DNA of 64,000 bases from Diprion similis (lineage: Eukaryota; Arthropoda; Insecta; Hymenoptera; Diprionidae), in the NCBI RefSeq assembly GCF_021155765.1, contig NC_060107.1, positions 10,588,501-10,652,500 of the forward strand, read 5' to 3'. Positions 12,253 through 24,800 of this stretch are shown piece by piece. Numbering within the stretch: the stretch's first letter is position 1; every line of letters starts with the position of its first letter. Under the pieces are notes generated by a model. It searched no databases and was not told where the DNA came from. It saw nothing but the letters and a program-made list of their open reading frames with translations. A program made the translations under genes and the position numbers.

Positions 12253-15200
12253 ATGTCGTATTCACGTTTGCAATATTATTTGAGCAAAGGTACGTTCCTA
12301 ACCTGTAAAGTGACAAATAGTTGTTTCCCTAAGATATTATTTCGCTTCAAACACGAAGAGAAAAAATTGATATTGAAAATGAATGAGGCGTTCGTTCGTT
12401 ACGACGAAGAAGCCGAGACATTCGATGTGAGTTTTCGATATATTAACGCAGAACGTAATCTGAACAAGCAGTTCAATTTCAACAGAAAACCCGATTCCAC
12501 GGTGTCCAATTTTCTCTCAAGAGTCGACACGAATGTCGGTAACGCTCTGAACGCAAAGAAAAAAAAGAGAAAATTGAAAGGTAAGGTTTTAGAAGACCCC
12601 CTCCCTGTCGAGGAGTGCAAATCTGCTCTCCTATCCCATGGTATACCTGTCGAAGGTGACGCAGCCTGCAGAAGTATTTTCACATCAAAAGCTGACATTA
12701 GCCTAGTGGTACTAGGAAGTGTATATTCAGTCAAATACAACGCTCCATGGGTGAGCGACATCAGATTGCCAAAATGCATACTTGCCGCGTTTCCAACTTA
12801 TCCGGCAAGGTTTGAAGCTTCTCACACTTCTCAAACCGAGACAACATTTACGTGGTACACAAATAACAAATCGAAACCCCATACCAACGATTGGCAAGAA
12901 GTCGGTCAAGGATTTGTTTACACCCCCAAAGTCGAAGAAATTGGCTGCCTGCTGAAACTGCAATGCGTGCCCAAAAAAGCAGATGAAGTAGGACCAACCG
13001 TCGAAGTCCAATCTTCGTCAACAATTGAGGCTGGTCCAGGGCATTGTCCATTCGAAACAAGGCACTCATTTACCAAGAAAAAACTCTCTGGCGATTGGTA
13101 ATGCGTTCGAATTTTTAATCATGTACCTATTGCGGCTTTGATTTGCAAATTCTGCTTCCAAAGTTGACTATTTTATTGTAAATATCAAACTTGTCTTAAC
13201 GATAAATGATGCAAGTTCATCGCTTGTGTGCGCTAGCTTTTGAGATTGAACAATCAAAATTGTTATACAACTGTGATTTTATTCTTGAATCAAGTTTCAA
13301 GTTTCAAAGGTCTGATTTTTGGTTATAGATTTTAATGTTTACAAATAACTGGAATAGCAGGAAGTTCTAAGACTGTTGTGTTCGGTCTGACCGATTTGTC
13401 TTGCTAATTTTTTTTTACGTTCCACTTGCACTTCTGCCAACTTAGGCCACAACTGAATTTAAGTCATTATTAGTTTCAGAATAGTGTCATACAACATACT
13501 CGCAGATTTGTACACTGACTCTGGCTACTCTAGAGATGAACTCTTTCCGTACTGCCCACCATACGCTCTAGAGATGGACTACCGAAAGTATCTTATTCTC
13601 AAAGAGTTGATAGGTGAGCAAAACATAAGTTACACGCTTGTATTCTTCTTGGCTTGGAAAAATGAGATTTCATTATTAGTTTTCTCATTTAAAACAGAAT
13701 ATTGTAACACTTTCATTAAATACTCGCGAAGAATTACCTTCAAATCAGCTGGCGATCGTGTAAACTGTCCAAAGTCTAGATGAAAGAGATTCATCTCTTT
13801 ATATCGAATTATTTTAGGGTACAATTCTGATATTATCTGTCTCCAAGAGGTGGATCATAAAATATTTCATCGTGACCTACTTCCGACACTTTCAACTCTT
13901 GATTACAACGGTGTTTTTAATCGTAAGGGTGGGACTGTGAGTGAAGGGCTATCGACTTTCTTCAACATTCATAGATTCCAAAAACTGAACTTCGAATCTA
14001 CTGTCATTGGTGAGAATGTAGATTTACCAGGATTCGATCAGACTTGGAATTCTATAACGAACGAAAAAGTCAAGGAAAGGTTTTTGCGCAGATCTACTGC
14101 TGTGCAAGTGAGTTGTACACCTTACCTTGCATTAAAAATACACTTCAAACCATAGTGTTTCTCATGCACTATATTAATGTGCTTCATGTTTTAGGCAACA
14201 ACATTACTGTCGCTTGACAATCCTTCAGAAATTCTTGTTGTTGGCAATACACATTTGTATTTTCATCCGGATGCCGATCATATACGATTATTGCAAGGCT
14301 ATTATAGCCTCCTTTACGTTCGTAACGTTGCAAATGAAGTTCAGAAAAAGGTAAAGAATAGAACTCTGGTACTGTTCGTAACATGTAGTCGATTGTTGGA
14401 AAATTTTTACATTTATTTAATTTTCATTGCAAAATGCAAAAGATTAGGCCAATGAAAAGGGGATACGAACACCTTTTTATCATATAACTAAAAGATAAGA
14501 AGGTCTGTTTGTTTCGTTAAGTGTTAGGAAATTGTCATTGCAATTTGTAGAAAGTCTTAAAGCACTCCAAAATTGGCAAACAAACAAAACAAACGAAAAT
14601 AAAGATTATGTAGATATCAAATGTGAATTTGGTTCTGAGAAATGATTAAAATTTACAGTTCCCGGACCACAATGTAAGTATCATATTGTGCGGCGATTTC
14701 AACAGTTCACCAGATTCTGGTATTTATCAACTGATGTGCAAAAATCAAATACCTGAAGATTACAAAGACTGGAGTAGTAGTAAGTTGGACAAAATAAGTC
14801 TTACCTAGAATCATCTAAATGGAGAACACACACCTTGGAATGTTTTTTTTTTTCTGACTTAGTTGTTTCACAGAAAATTACCCGTATTCCAGAGTAGATT
14901 TCATATGGATAATAATTATGCAATAACATCACACATGAATAGTATTGCTAAGTACAATTCGTTTTCCGAAATCACATATTTGTAGAAAGTTCAAGCCAAA
15001 TTTTCAAAAGTTCTGTCCAACGATCTGATCTCTACCCTACATACAACTACTTTTACTTCTACTGGGTATAACTACGGTAAATAAATTGGCCTAAATGTTA
15101 AATTTTTCTCAATTATTGTTTCGAATACGAGTAATCTATTGTGAGAAAATATAGTTGATGAAATAATTTAAATTTTCAACCCAGCGTTATAAAAAAGCGT

Positions 15201-16509
15201 TTTGTGAGGTATATTCCTCCTCAAGATGGAATCGGTGGTCCTATCCGAATAAAAAGGTAGAAATCGAGAAAAAACCGTTTGCAAAAATCTCCAGCAATGT
15301 TATTCGCCCAAATAGTAGTAAACTTGAGTGAAACATCCTTACTATGTAATATAAATGACTTTGAGCAAATTCGAATAACACTAGCTAAGATATTAACAAT
15401 TTCAGAAAAGAGGTCTAAAATTAGAACCTTTGGAATGATTGAACTGGGGTTTTTATTTCACACAATTCTAAATATTTTTTGGTTTATTTTACGTGCTGAA
15501 TAGATTCTCATAAACTGTTTTAAAAACATTCAAGAAATCTTACATTAATATAATTATAACACGCAAATGTAATTGTGAATATTTGTTGCACGGTACTTAC
15601 ACAAGCCTATTTTTATTCACTCTTAAGATAACCTACTTGTAAAACATTCTTCAGGCGATCTTTGGAGATTTCTACGGTAACAAAATAAGCCCAAAACCTT
15701 AGAATTTGATCAAAAACCACAGTTTAATCATTTTGAACAGTATAAAACCTTTACTCAAATTGTTTGAATCTCAAAATCAGGGGATTATGTCGTTCCATAG
15801 GGTAAAATTAATTTTTCCCTTGTTCTTTCTCCAAATTACTCAAGAAGCCAAATGTGTTTCGTAAACTCAGTCAAACTTGCTTTTATAATATGATATAATC
15901 TTATGCGCCGTTCATCATAAAAGCTTTCCAACATTTCTCAAATTTGGAAGCGAAAGGTGAGGGAGTACTGAAATTTCTGCTGGCAAAATTGAGGGAATAG
16001 TACTTCAGTAAACTTGTCGCTACCCTGATTTGTATTATTCAAATTTCCTCAGATGCATTTCTAGTACTGTGTAGATGTCGTCTCACTCATGTTCACTATC
16101 ATTGGCACAAATAACGCTACTTAAGATTTATTAAATTGTTTGTTTGTTTTTTTTTCGTTTTTCCTACCTTTTAATTCGTGCGGTATGGCCCACATATCCT
16201 TAGGCTTAATTGCATCACATGAAGTTTATGTTTGTCACAGATACTGAAGAGGCAGTACAATCTGTATCACTATCGCACAATATGTCGTTTGCTAGTGCAT
16301 GCGGTACACCCGAGTATACAAACTTTACGAAAGGGTTTGCTGACTGTCTTGATTACATATATTATCAGACGGACCGACTGCAAGTTGATCAAGTCATTCC
16401 AATGCCAAGCACTGAAGAGCTCACCCAACACACAGCGTTACCATCCGTCGTATTCCCTAGTGACCATATTAGCATATGTGCAGATCTCAAGTGGAATATA
16501 ACTCGTTGA
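12253..16509 (+). CDS. PDE12: 2',5'-phosphodiesterase 12 (mitochondrial deadenylase)
   Basis: Exons 12253-13097, 13474-13613, 13818-14107, 14195-14350, 14659-14779 and 16241-16509 join into 606 aa, close to human PDE12 (609 aa). The enzyme removes 2',5'-linked oligoadenylate and poly(A) tails of mitochondrial RNAs. An N-terminal stretch rich in Lys/Arg/Ser without acids (residues 1-40) fits a matrix-targeting signal. A middle region carries CRSIFTS and VEAGPG(H)CPFE, typical of the family. The C-terminal exonuclease-endonuclease-phosphatase domain shows SYNILADLY, DIICLQEVD (Glu339 catalytic), GNTHLYFHP, CGDFNS (Asp490, Asn492), GCLDYI-like DCLDYIYY, and SDH (His593). An in-frame internal ATG at 12379 (MNEAFVRY) could make a cytosolic form. 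Exon 1 is followed directly by a stop if unspliced. The acceptor of exon 2 is discussed in the findings. Confidence 0.95.
15256..16168. mobile_element. Long-TIR MITE family, copy A
   Basis: Lies in PDE12 intron 5. The left arm reads AAAAATCTCCAGCAATGTTA and goes on through TACTATGTAATA, GAGCAAATTCGAATAACA and GCTAAGATATTAACAATT; the right arm ends with the reverse complement (GTTCACTATCATTGGCACAA, ATAACGCT). The outer ends GGTAGAAA and TTCCTACC also pair. The interior differs from the other copies, so it may carry a secondary insertion or a different loop. No coding capacity. Confidence 0.7.
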
Positions 16510-16604
16510 TAATTATTATTTTAGTGAAATTTGTAAGATCGAATGAATTTTCTTGAGCAATTAAAATATGGATTTTCATGAATTGGAATTAGTTTTTCGA
16601 AAAA

Positions 16605-16686
16605 AATAAAACAGCAAATATTTTCATTCTTTCGATTGATTTGTTCAACAAATTATCGCTGTAGGTGTAAATAATGAAATAATAAA
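16605..16686 (+). terminator. Poly(A) signals of PDE12
   Basis: AATAAA occurs at 16605-16610 and again at 16681-16686, about 100 and 175 nt after the PDE12 stop. Either would give a short 3' UTR. Confidence 0.5.
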
Positions 16687-18871
16687 CTTATTTTTATTCA
16701 ATTCATTGAACTTTCGTTGCACTGTGATGAAAATTCTCACTCTTCATTTTTCCCAAAACAGATTATATCTCAATTCGGTTAGTCGAAAGATTGGAGGGAA
16801 GCGCTGAAGTAGTATTTTTTGAAAACAGTCTCTTGTTTGTAACGTTTTTATTGCAGACCAGGGTGAATACGCCATAAATTTACATTAATTTAATTTATCA
16901 TACTTGCGAAGTTACATTTGTTAAGTTATATCTATTACTAGTTTAAGTTAATTTACAAAACTTATATACAGCTATACCTTGTCAATACGTTAATCAAAGG
17001 GGTCTGCGGGTATCGCACTTCCTCAATAACTAATTGAATAATTGTCCAATGTCATCAACTGTGCAATCTGGGGCATTTGATCCAGATTTGAGGCCGAAGA
17101 TTTTTAAGCCGAAATTGAATCGAATATGATTTTTTAATTTTGTGTTCAAGTGGACCAAGAGTCTGAAACCCGTCAAGAATGAACCTCAAAGTAAGTACAA
17201 ATAGAAAACAAGTATTATTGTAGATTGAAAGAATCTCTTGGAACGCAGTCAAACGTAAAATTAGATCTCAGTTACCTTGCTGTAATCTTATTTAGTGTAA
17301 ATTAGCACTAGATAACTAAATGAATTGTTCTAGAAGGTTTTTCCATTGAATTCGAACCCGCAAAACCCAAGATTTGTACAATATTGAATTACATAGAAAG
17401 AATCAATCACGTGTTTTACCAACGAAATATAGTAATACAAAATATGTAATGATTAGGTGATGATTTTCGTATTATAAATTTGAACTAGGCACATTTTTTA
17501 TACAATTTTATAAATAGCGATTGTTCAAATCAAATAATAATAAGAGAAAATTCCTACAATAAATGAAATGATAATTTACCATTGTATCTGGGATTGGCTG
17601 ACAATCAACAATAATATTTTTACCGCTCTAACATTGAAAGAAAACGAGGTTACACCATTGAAATCTAATATCATCAAGTATCGTGAATAATTATCACTTG
17701 TTAGTTGCAATTTTGATTGCAGTAAAAATATAACAAATCTACAATCATATTACAATAGCTTACCAACAAAAACGTCCATGTGGGGTTCTTGCAGTTTATT
17801 GTATATCATCAAACGTCGAAACTATAAATTGTCTTTATTATTCATTTCAAGTAATTTAACTTATGTAACAAATCATTTTTGTTATTTTTCAGCGACTGTT
17901 TATAACTACTGGTGTGTATAGCATCAATAATTCTACAGATAAACAATATTCAGACCAGATCGAATGCAATGTCAGTGTCAGAATAAAGCAGGAAGGGGCC
18001 ATCTGAATTAAAAATTGGATAAAGATAACAAATTGTTCGAAAAATCTTTGGAAGTATTGCTTGTGCCAATGATAGTCAAGACAAACGAAACAACAGCCCT
18101 ACTATATGATCGAAATGATGCTGCGCAAATCCGAATCACACAAACCAAGATATTGGCAATAAGAGAAAAGCTTTTATAATTAGAACGTTCAAACTGATTG
18201 AACTCATTTTTTTCAGATTCTAATGTTTTTGAGCTCATTTTGCTTGTTTTATTTAGGAAAACATTCAAGAAATCTTACAGTATACCATAGTTATAACGCG
18301 CAAATGTGAATGTCGAAGAAAATCTATTTTTATGCACTATGAAGATATTTCTAGGATTTTTGTGGGCGATCTCTGGATTGAATCTGTATGGTGAAGAGAA
18401 TATTTGCAGAAACATTAAAATCAGATCCAAAACGTCAAAGATTAATCATTTTGAGCGGTCTAATTATAGAAGCTTGTCTCAAGTTGTCAATATCTGAGCT
18501 CGCGATATTCAAATTTGCTCAGACTCGTTATTCTAATTATCGGTATGTTAAGTTCGAATTTTCTTAGATTCATGTCTATCGTATCATAGGGATATTGTTT
18601 TATTGGTATTCACTATCATCGTCACAACACCGCTGGATATTTTTTGTTACCATTTTTTTTTTCCTTTCCCAACTCTTGATTTCAACAGTGAGACCCATTG
18701 ATTCTGAATATAGTCAGAACATAATTTTTCCTACTAAGTCACATCCATACCATTAATACCACGGAATGATTGATGATACACGAAATACCACGGTATTCAT
18801 ACACGTAGAAATGAAAATTGTGATCGTTAAGAGTAAATTAGATATTGAATTTAAAATATCTGAATAACCCG
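16687..18871. other. Intergenic between convergent PDE12 and RBM39
   Basis: No gene seen. The sequence is AT-rich and contains MITE copy B at its right side (18000-18690). It may include a longer RBM39 3' UTR on the minus strand. Short open frames at 18008-18268 (minus) and 18306-18497 (plus) are the two arms of the MITE read in opposite directions. Confidence 0.6.
18000..18690. mobile_element. Long-TIR MITE family, copy B
   Basis: The best copy for showing the foldback structure. The left arm carries GTGCCAATGATAGT, CCAAGATATTGGCAAT and TTATAATTAGAACGTTCAAA; the right arm carries their reverse complements (TGAGCGGTCTAATTATAGAA, GTTGTCAATATCTGAG, TTCACTATCATCGTCACAAC). The arms are about 250 bp each around a roughly 200 bp centre. 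The outer right end is TTGATTTCAACAGTG. Sits between the 3' ends of PDE12 and RBM39. Confidence 0.7.
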
Positions 18872-18877
18872 TTTATT
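18872..18877 (-). terminator. Candidate poly(A) signal of RBM39
   Basis: AATAAA on the minus strand, only 17 nt beyond the RBM39 stop. Use of this site would leave a very short 3' UTR; other sites further left are possible. Confidence 0.3.
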
Positions 18878-18893
18878 CTTACTAAGCTTGAGA

Positions 18894-21800
18894 TCACATT
18901 CCTCGCCTTGGAGCACTCGGTGCAAGTAACTGTAAGGCTGTCATTGCGTCGGGGAATAACGAGTGGTAATTAACGAGAGGCACGTACGCTGCGGTTATAA
19001 CACGTCCCGCGAACCATCGTCCGTGCAACGAATTCACAGCAGCGACGGCTGTCGCGATTGATGGACATTTCACGTACACGTTACCTTGAGGAGAGGCCTG
19101 ATCAACGTAGACGTGTAAAACACCGCCGTGTTTGTTACACTCTTCGATAACGTCGTCTCGGATTTCCTTTGCCCAATTTGGATTCGTCTCGCTGAAATCA
19201 ATCAGTGTAACTTATTTTATTTATTCAAAATTTCAAGTGAAATTGAATACTTCAGACAAGTTCCATTGAAATTCTGTGATTCGTTTTGAAAAAAGAAGTC
19301 AAGGTGCAAAGTGCGAATCAATTTGAACAGCTTTTCAAACAGAGACTGGTTTTCTCTTTAACACGAAGGTTTTCTGTTTAATTTAGCAATTTTCCTAACA
19401 ACAATACCTAATCTTGCCAAAATTGTTCTTTGACATTGTATTGTTTTCTGATTTTCCTTGAATTATTATAAAGAAACATTGAAATTCTTTGCAAGTATTC
19501 CGAAGAATCCGAATTCCAGAATATTAGATTCCTTCAAATAATTTTAGAAAAAACTTTAGGGATATTCGTCGCATTTCCACCGAAATATTCAGATACAATC
19601 AAAGCACGAAACTTACTTTTGCGGATCAAACATGTTCGACAACATGAAACACTGAGTGGCGATAGGTGGAGCCGCTTGCGGAGGTGGTTGTGGGGCTGCA
19701 ATCACCGGTGCCATGTTCAAAGCATTCGCTGCTGCTGGAGGAATTTCGAGACCAGTTCCTTCAGCCAATTTGCACATTAGCTGTAACCTGAAAAATAATA
19801 TTAAATAAAAATCATTAGCTTTACAATATTCGGATATGCTAATTGTCGAATAAATTAGGTATATTCTTTCCTGTTCAATTCCGTGTGGTTTTACCAAGCA
19901 TTTTTTAATTACTACCTGTGTAATTTGGTCTAGAATTTTTTGTAATTTCTGAGTCACAACGGCAGTAAATAATTCGTAACTTCCAAGCCAATAAAGTACT
20001 ATTTTCGAGAAATATCTTCAAATTATCGTAATTATGCGTAGAAATTTCAAAAGTGGCCCGAAGATCCGAAATTTTACGGTTTCTAAGTTCGCAACAGTGG
20101 GGACTATCGAGTAGAAAAACAGAAGGTTGTATCATATACTACCGTATACTACCATATACTAAAGTTATAATAAGATTAGGAATGGAAACCGTCCAGTGTT
20201 TGGTGAAACCACGTGGAATTTCCGATATTTTATTTTGTATCTACAAACCTGCCCGTTGCACCAAGGTCTATACCGCTGCGATCCAATTCATCAGTGTCTA
20301 AGAGAGAAGAACCCTGGAGTAAATCTGTGCGTTCCGTGACATTGCCGACTTTCATGGGCCTGCCGGCTAGTTCAAACCCGTTCAATTGTTCCAAAGCTTT
20401 TTTCGCGTCATCAGCATTTCGGAACTGTATCAGGAATGACATGTTATGTGAAAAGATTTCTTATCTGGGTTGATTTATTCAACCATTTCCGATCGACATA
20501 CAAGAGAACAAATATTTTCTTGTAATCAATTTATTTTTGTCATGCTTCTGTTGTTTTTCACGTACGTGACAATACATCGCGTACGTGGCTGTGTAACAGT
20601 AGCTTGGAATTTCTTTAGCATATGATTTTCCCCCTGATAAAGATACGTCAAACTCTGCATCAGGTCTACTAATATGCAGGCAAAAAATAAAATAATAATA
20701 ACGCACATTGTGCATCAGTGACTTTAAACGGTTTTTCAAAATTCATTTGTTTTTGTATTGTGAAATCACATGTTTGTAAACTTACCGTTAAAAATCCGTA
20801 TCCTTTGCTGCGACCAGTTTCCGGATCCATGATCAGTTGGATGTTATCAATTTTACCAAACGGTTCAAAAATCCCTCGAAGCATGTCTTCAGTTATATTG
20901 AAATGCAGAGACCCAACGTAAAGCCGCATCGGTCCAGTCTGTCCCTTTGGCATAAGATTTGGCATCGAGTTGCCCATACGATTTTTCTCTGCTTGAGTAT
21001 GTTGGACAACTATCGGTATACCCAGTAATTTCTGTCCCGATAAACCCAATGCCTTTGCAAAAAGAAAAACAGAAACTGTACCAATATACCATTGTTTCAA
21101 ACGAAAATCATGTCAAATTAATACAATTTGAGAATTACTGGGAACAAGTATTGCAGAATAGATCAAAATTCTTTTCTCTGGTGATACATGTGACCAAATC
21201 TTTAGTAAAAAAAATAGCCCGAATAATGCATTCTACATACCAGTGTGACGCTTTCTGGGTCCTTAAATTCGACATAAGCAATTCCTTTGAACCGCCTGGT
21301 TTTATTGCAAGTGATAAGTCTGACATCCTGGACTTTGCCAACACTAGAGAAGAACTCTTCTAAGTCACGTGCTCTAATTCGCTGGCTCAGTTGCATGCAA
21401 AATACAGTTCTAGCGTCACGTTCTTCGGGAGTGAGCTCATCAACCCTGCAATAAAAGAGAGAACAAAAATGAGATTATATCAATTGTCAAAAACCATTCG
21501 TTGACTTTCAACTGGCTTTGGCCATATGATATCAATACTCACAGTCCTAGCGGGCTAACTGCCTTCCCAAAGGGTGGTCGAACTCTAGGAAGCGAGATAG
21601 GCGTCAGCGATCTCTTCTTTTTTCTATCCCTGTCGCGGCCTCGATCCTTTTCTCTTTCGGGTTCCTTATCTTTGTCTCGGTCACGCCGCTCTCGAGAGCG
21701 CGTTCTTCGTTTTCTGTCACGATCCCGCTCCTTATCACGGTCCTTGTCACGATCCTTATCTCGCTCTCTGTCCCGATCCTTGTCCCGCTCCCGTTCTCTG

Positions 21801-24800
21801 TCTCCCCTATCACGGTCTCTGTCTCCTCGGTCACGATCACGCTCTCTCTCACCGCGTTCACGCTCACGATCCCGATCTCTCTCTCCACGATCTCGGTCTC
21901 TCCTGTCTTTCCGATCTCTTGATCTTGAACGGGTGCGCGAGCGATGCTTGCTCTTTCTGTAAATGATATGTAATTTACTTCAAGGGTTACACGATTGTCA
22001 AGCCTTAAAAATATCCACATGTTAATTTTTTGCTCAAGAAGTTAACTTATAGAATTGAAGGAATTACTTCAGCCTATTGGGAGTTTTCTATTTCGCAGTT
22101 TGCAGAATATGCAATTAGAACACAGATTTTCAAATTTATGATCATCTCTAAGCGACAAAATGTTTTCTACTGACATTGAATCTTGATAGAAGTAATTTTA
22201 TACTCTGCTGATTTTTCTTTAAGCATCATTTTTTTTCTGATATGAAATTACTTTGAACTACATAGTAGAAGCTTAAAAGATTTGACCAATACTTTTTCTC
22301 GGATCATCGCAAATATTTTTGGCAAAAAGCACAAAAGGTCCTAACTACATAATACTTGAGGATATATTCCCATTTTTCATTTAATTTTCTTTCTTTTATC
22401 GAGAAGTACAACTGTGGACAATCCTTCTCAAGTTATAAAAATATCATCCAATCCTTTTTCTATTTTTTTTTCTGTTTTTCTATATAATATTATTGTTTCC
22501 TGAAACATGAAACGGACATTTTTTTTCTTTTTTGACCAAATGAAACCGAAAGCTAATATGCCTCCTTTACTGTAAAAAATTTGCCTTTATCCTAAAGTTG
22601 TGAGCTGTAAATTTCCAGAAATAAATTTCTTCTTTTGTTACATGAACCGATCCACCAACTTTCAGCCAGCTTCTCAGTGAAAAATTTCGATTTTGATGCA
22701 ATTTGGATATGTTACAGTGTGCATCTAGTTGCACAAAACATTTCTTTAAAAATTTTAGCACAGCTTATTGTCACAAAAGAACATGATCGAGTGTGTTTTG
22801 AATGCGATAACGTCTAATTTTTCCAAATAAGAAATTATTTTAAGGTAGATCCTCAGGAACTGTGAAAAAAAACCATGGCATTGTTGATAATGACGAAATT
22901 TGAAGACAGACGATCAATTGTAAAATGTCATACAATTGGTCGAATGTTTCTCTTAAAGGTATGACCCAGGGCCTGAAAAGTGGAGGATTTTCATATCTCG
23001 ATATAGGATCTTTTTGAGCAACGAAATTATTATACTATAAAATATCAAAATTGCAGGCAAATAGAAATTTTTAGCCTGAAAAGTTGATGGAAGGTCAATG
23101 AATCTGCCCATATCTTCCTCTGCTTTATTCTGCTTAATTAAGGTATTTTTTGATATGTGAAATCTGTTATTGGCACAAGTTGGTAAAACGGTACAAAATT
23201 CCAAGTATTGGGTCCCATTACAACTAGGAATTTTTCACGTTTTCACGCTACGAGTATACATCCTATATACTCACCATATTCAGGTTTAACCTTTGGTATT
23301 ATCAAAATAAGCGGCATTTACACTAACTGTACGGTTTCTATAACAAAGAGAATTATGACTTGAGGTAGAATTGTCAAGCAGAGCAGACAATGTTTGGCAC
23401 AATCACAACATTCAATCGCAAACCATTTTATTTTTTATTGGTACTATTGCTACTGTTATTATTATTATTACTTATACAACACATGTACGTGAAATGGTAT
23501 GGGTTGAGCGATGTGTGCGCAAGTGCAATTAATAAAATGCAACAGAAGCGAACGTTGTAAACGCCGATAACTTTGCAATCTTCCGAAAGACCAAGTTGAA
23601 ATTCGTAATGTTAACTTGGTAAAACTTTGAGAAAAACATCAGAATTTTCGGACTTGAGAATTACTTCACAGAGCTGTAATTTAATATTTATTGCATTTCG
23701 AACAATTTCAAAGACTTTTGAAATAGCAATCCTTCTCAAAATAGCTCTGCTACGTAATGTAACAACTTTCAACTTGTTCCAAAGAACACATCATCATGAG
23801 TTGATGATGTATATTTATAAAGCGTAGTTCGATCAATTGCCTCTTCTGTCACACTGTTAGACACTTTGTAACGGTAAATAATACATGTATGTTAGGATAT
23901 TTTGTTTGGAAGCATAATTCCTTTTTTTATGATGCCTGAGAAACTTGTATATAGCACAAAAAAATTCTCACGAATGGGATATCTCGTATATCGAATTTCA
24001 GGAGGTTCTTCTCGGAATTCAGAGCTTTCCTATTTAAATACCATATGAAAGATGTTATTATTTTTAAAATTATTAACAATCCTGGAAGCATTCAACATTT
24101 GTAGAGACTAACAATTCGCTGCAATAGTGATCATTGAAAAAAGTTCATAACTCTAATGGTTCAAAAGTTGTAAGCGGAGAAAGTTAGCTTTAATGTAAAT
24201 ATTTATCTTCTATAATTTTCTATAAAAATATCAGTAGAATGAAATCTGCAGCTTCGACTGTTCACAAATTATGAACATCAGAAATCAATAATTTTATTAA
24301 AAATTCATTTTTGAACATTTTTGGTGCCTACACCATGGAGTTTACAATAAAAAGTTCAAATAAAAAATTCGTAGGTAATTCATTTCTCTACAAAATGAAT
24401 GATTGAATGTGGCTTGTAAAAATTTTTTTTGTCTAAATGATAGATTCCTCGTATTATTTAACCCTTTAGGTTTTAGTTGTAAATATTCTCAACACCTATT
24501 TGAAATCCATTTTTTGGATATTGACAGAAGTTTTCAACATATTTCTTTACGGTTCTTTGCTAATTCCATTAGTATACTAGTATACTATTGCGATATAATG
24601 TAAATTATTATTGTTAAAAACACAAAAATGGCAAAAATTGAAGGAATAATTCATTTTCGAGTAAGTTATAAATTAAACGTAATAAACGTATAAATTAAAG
24701 TAAATTATAAATTTGACACAACACATTAATGTTTGGCTAATCGAGTTAAATGGAAAGACTTTGAATTTCCGAAGACCACCTTTGAAAATTTTATTGGAAA

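Noticed and set aside
13096..13101. TAA immediately after PDE12 exon 1 as the end of a short gene
   Set aside because: A GTAATG donor lies just before it and the downstream exons complete a full PDE12 protein.
18008..18497. Two small frames with similar peptides on opposite strands, and a third at 52635-52829
   Set aside because: The similarity arises because they are the inverted arms of the MITE family, not coding genes.
21501..21962. Plus-strand 153-codon frame rich in Ser-Arg/Ser-Leu repeats
   Set aside because: It is the antisense of the RBM39 RD-repeat exon; the repeats come from the reverse complement of GAC/CGT-type codons, and RBM39 on the minus strand has full domain support.
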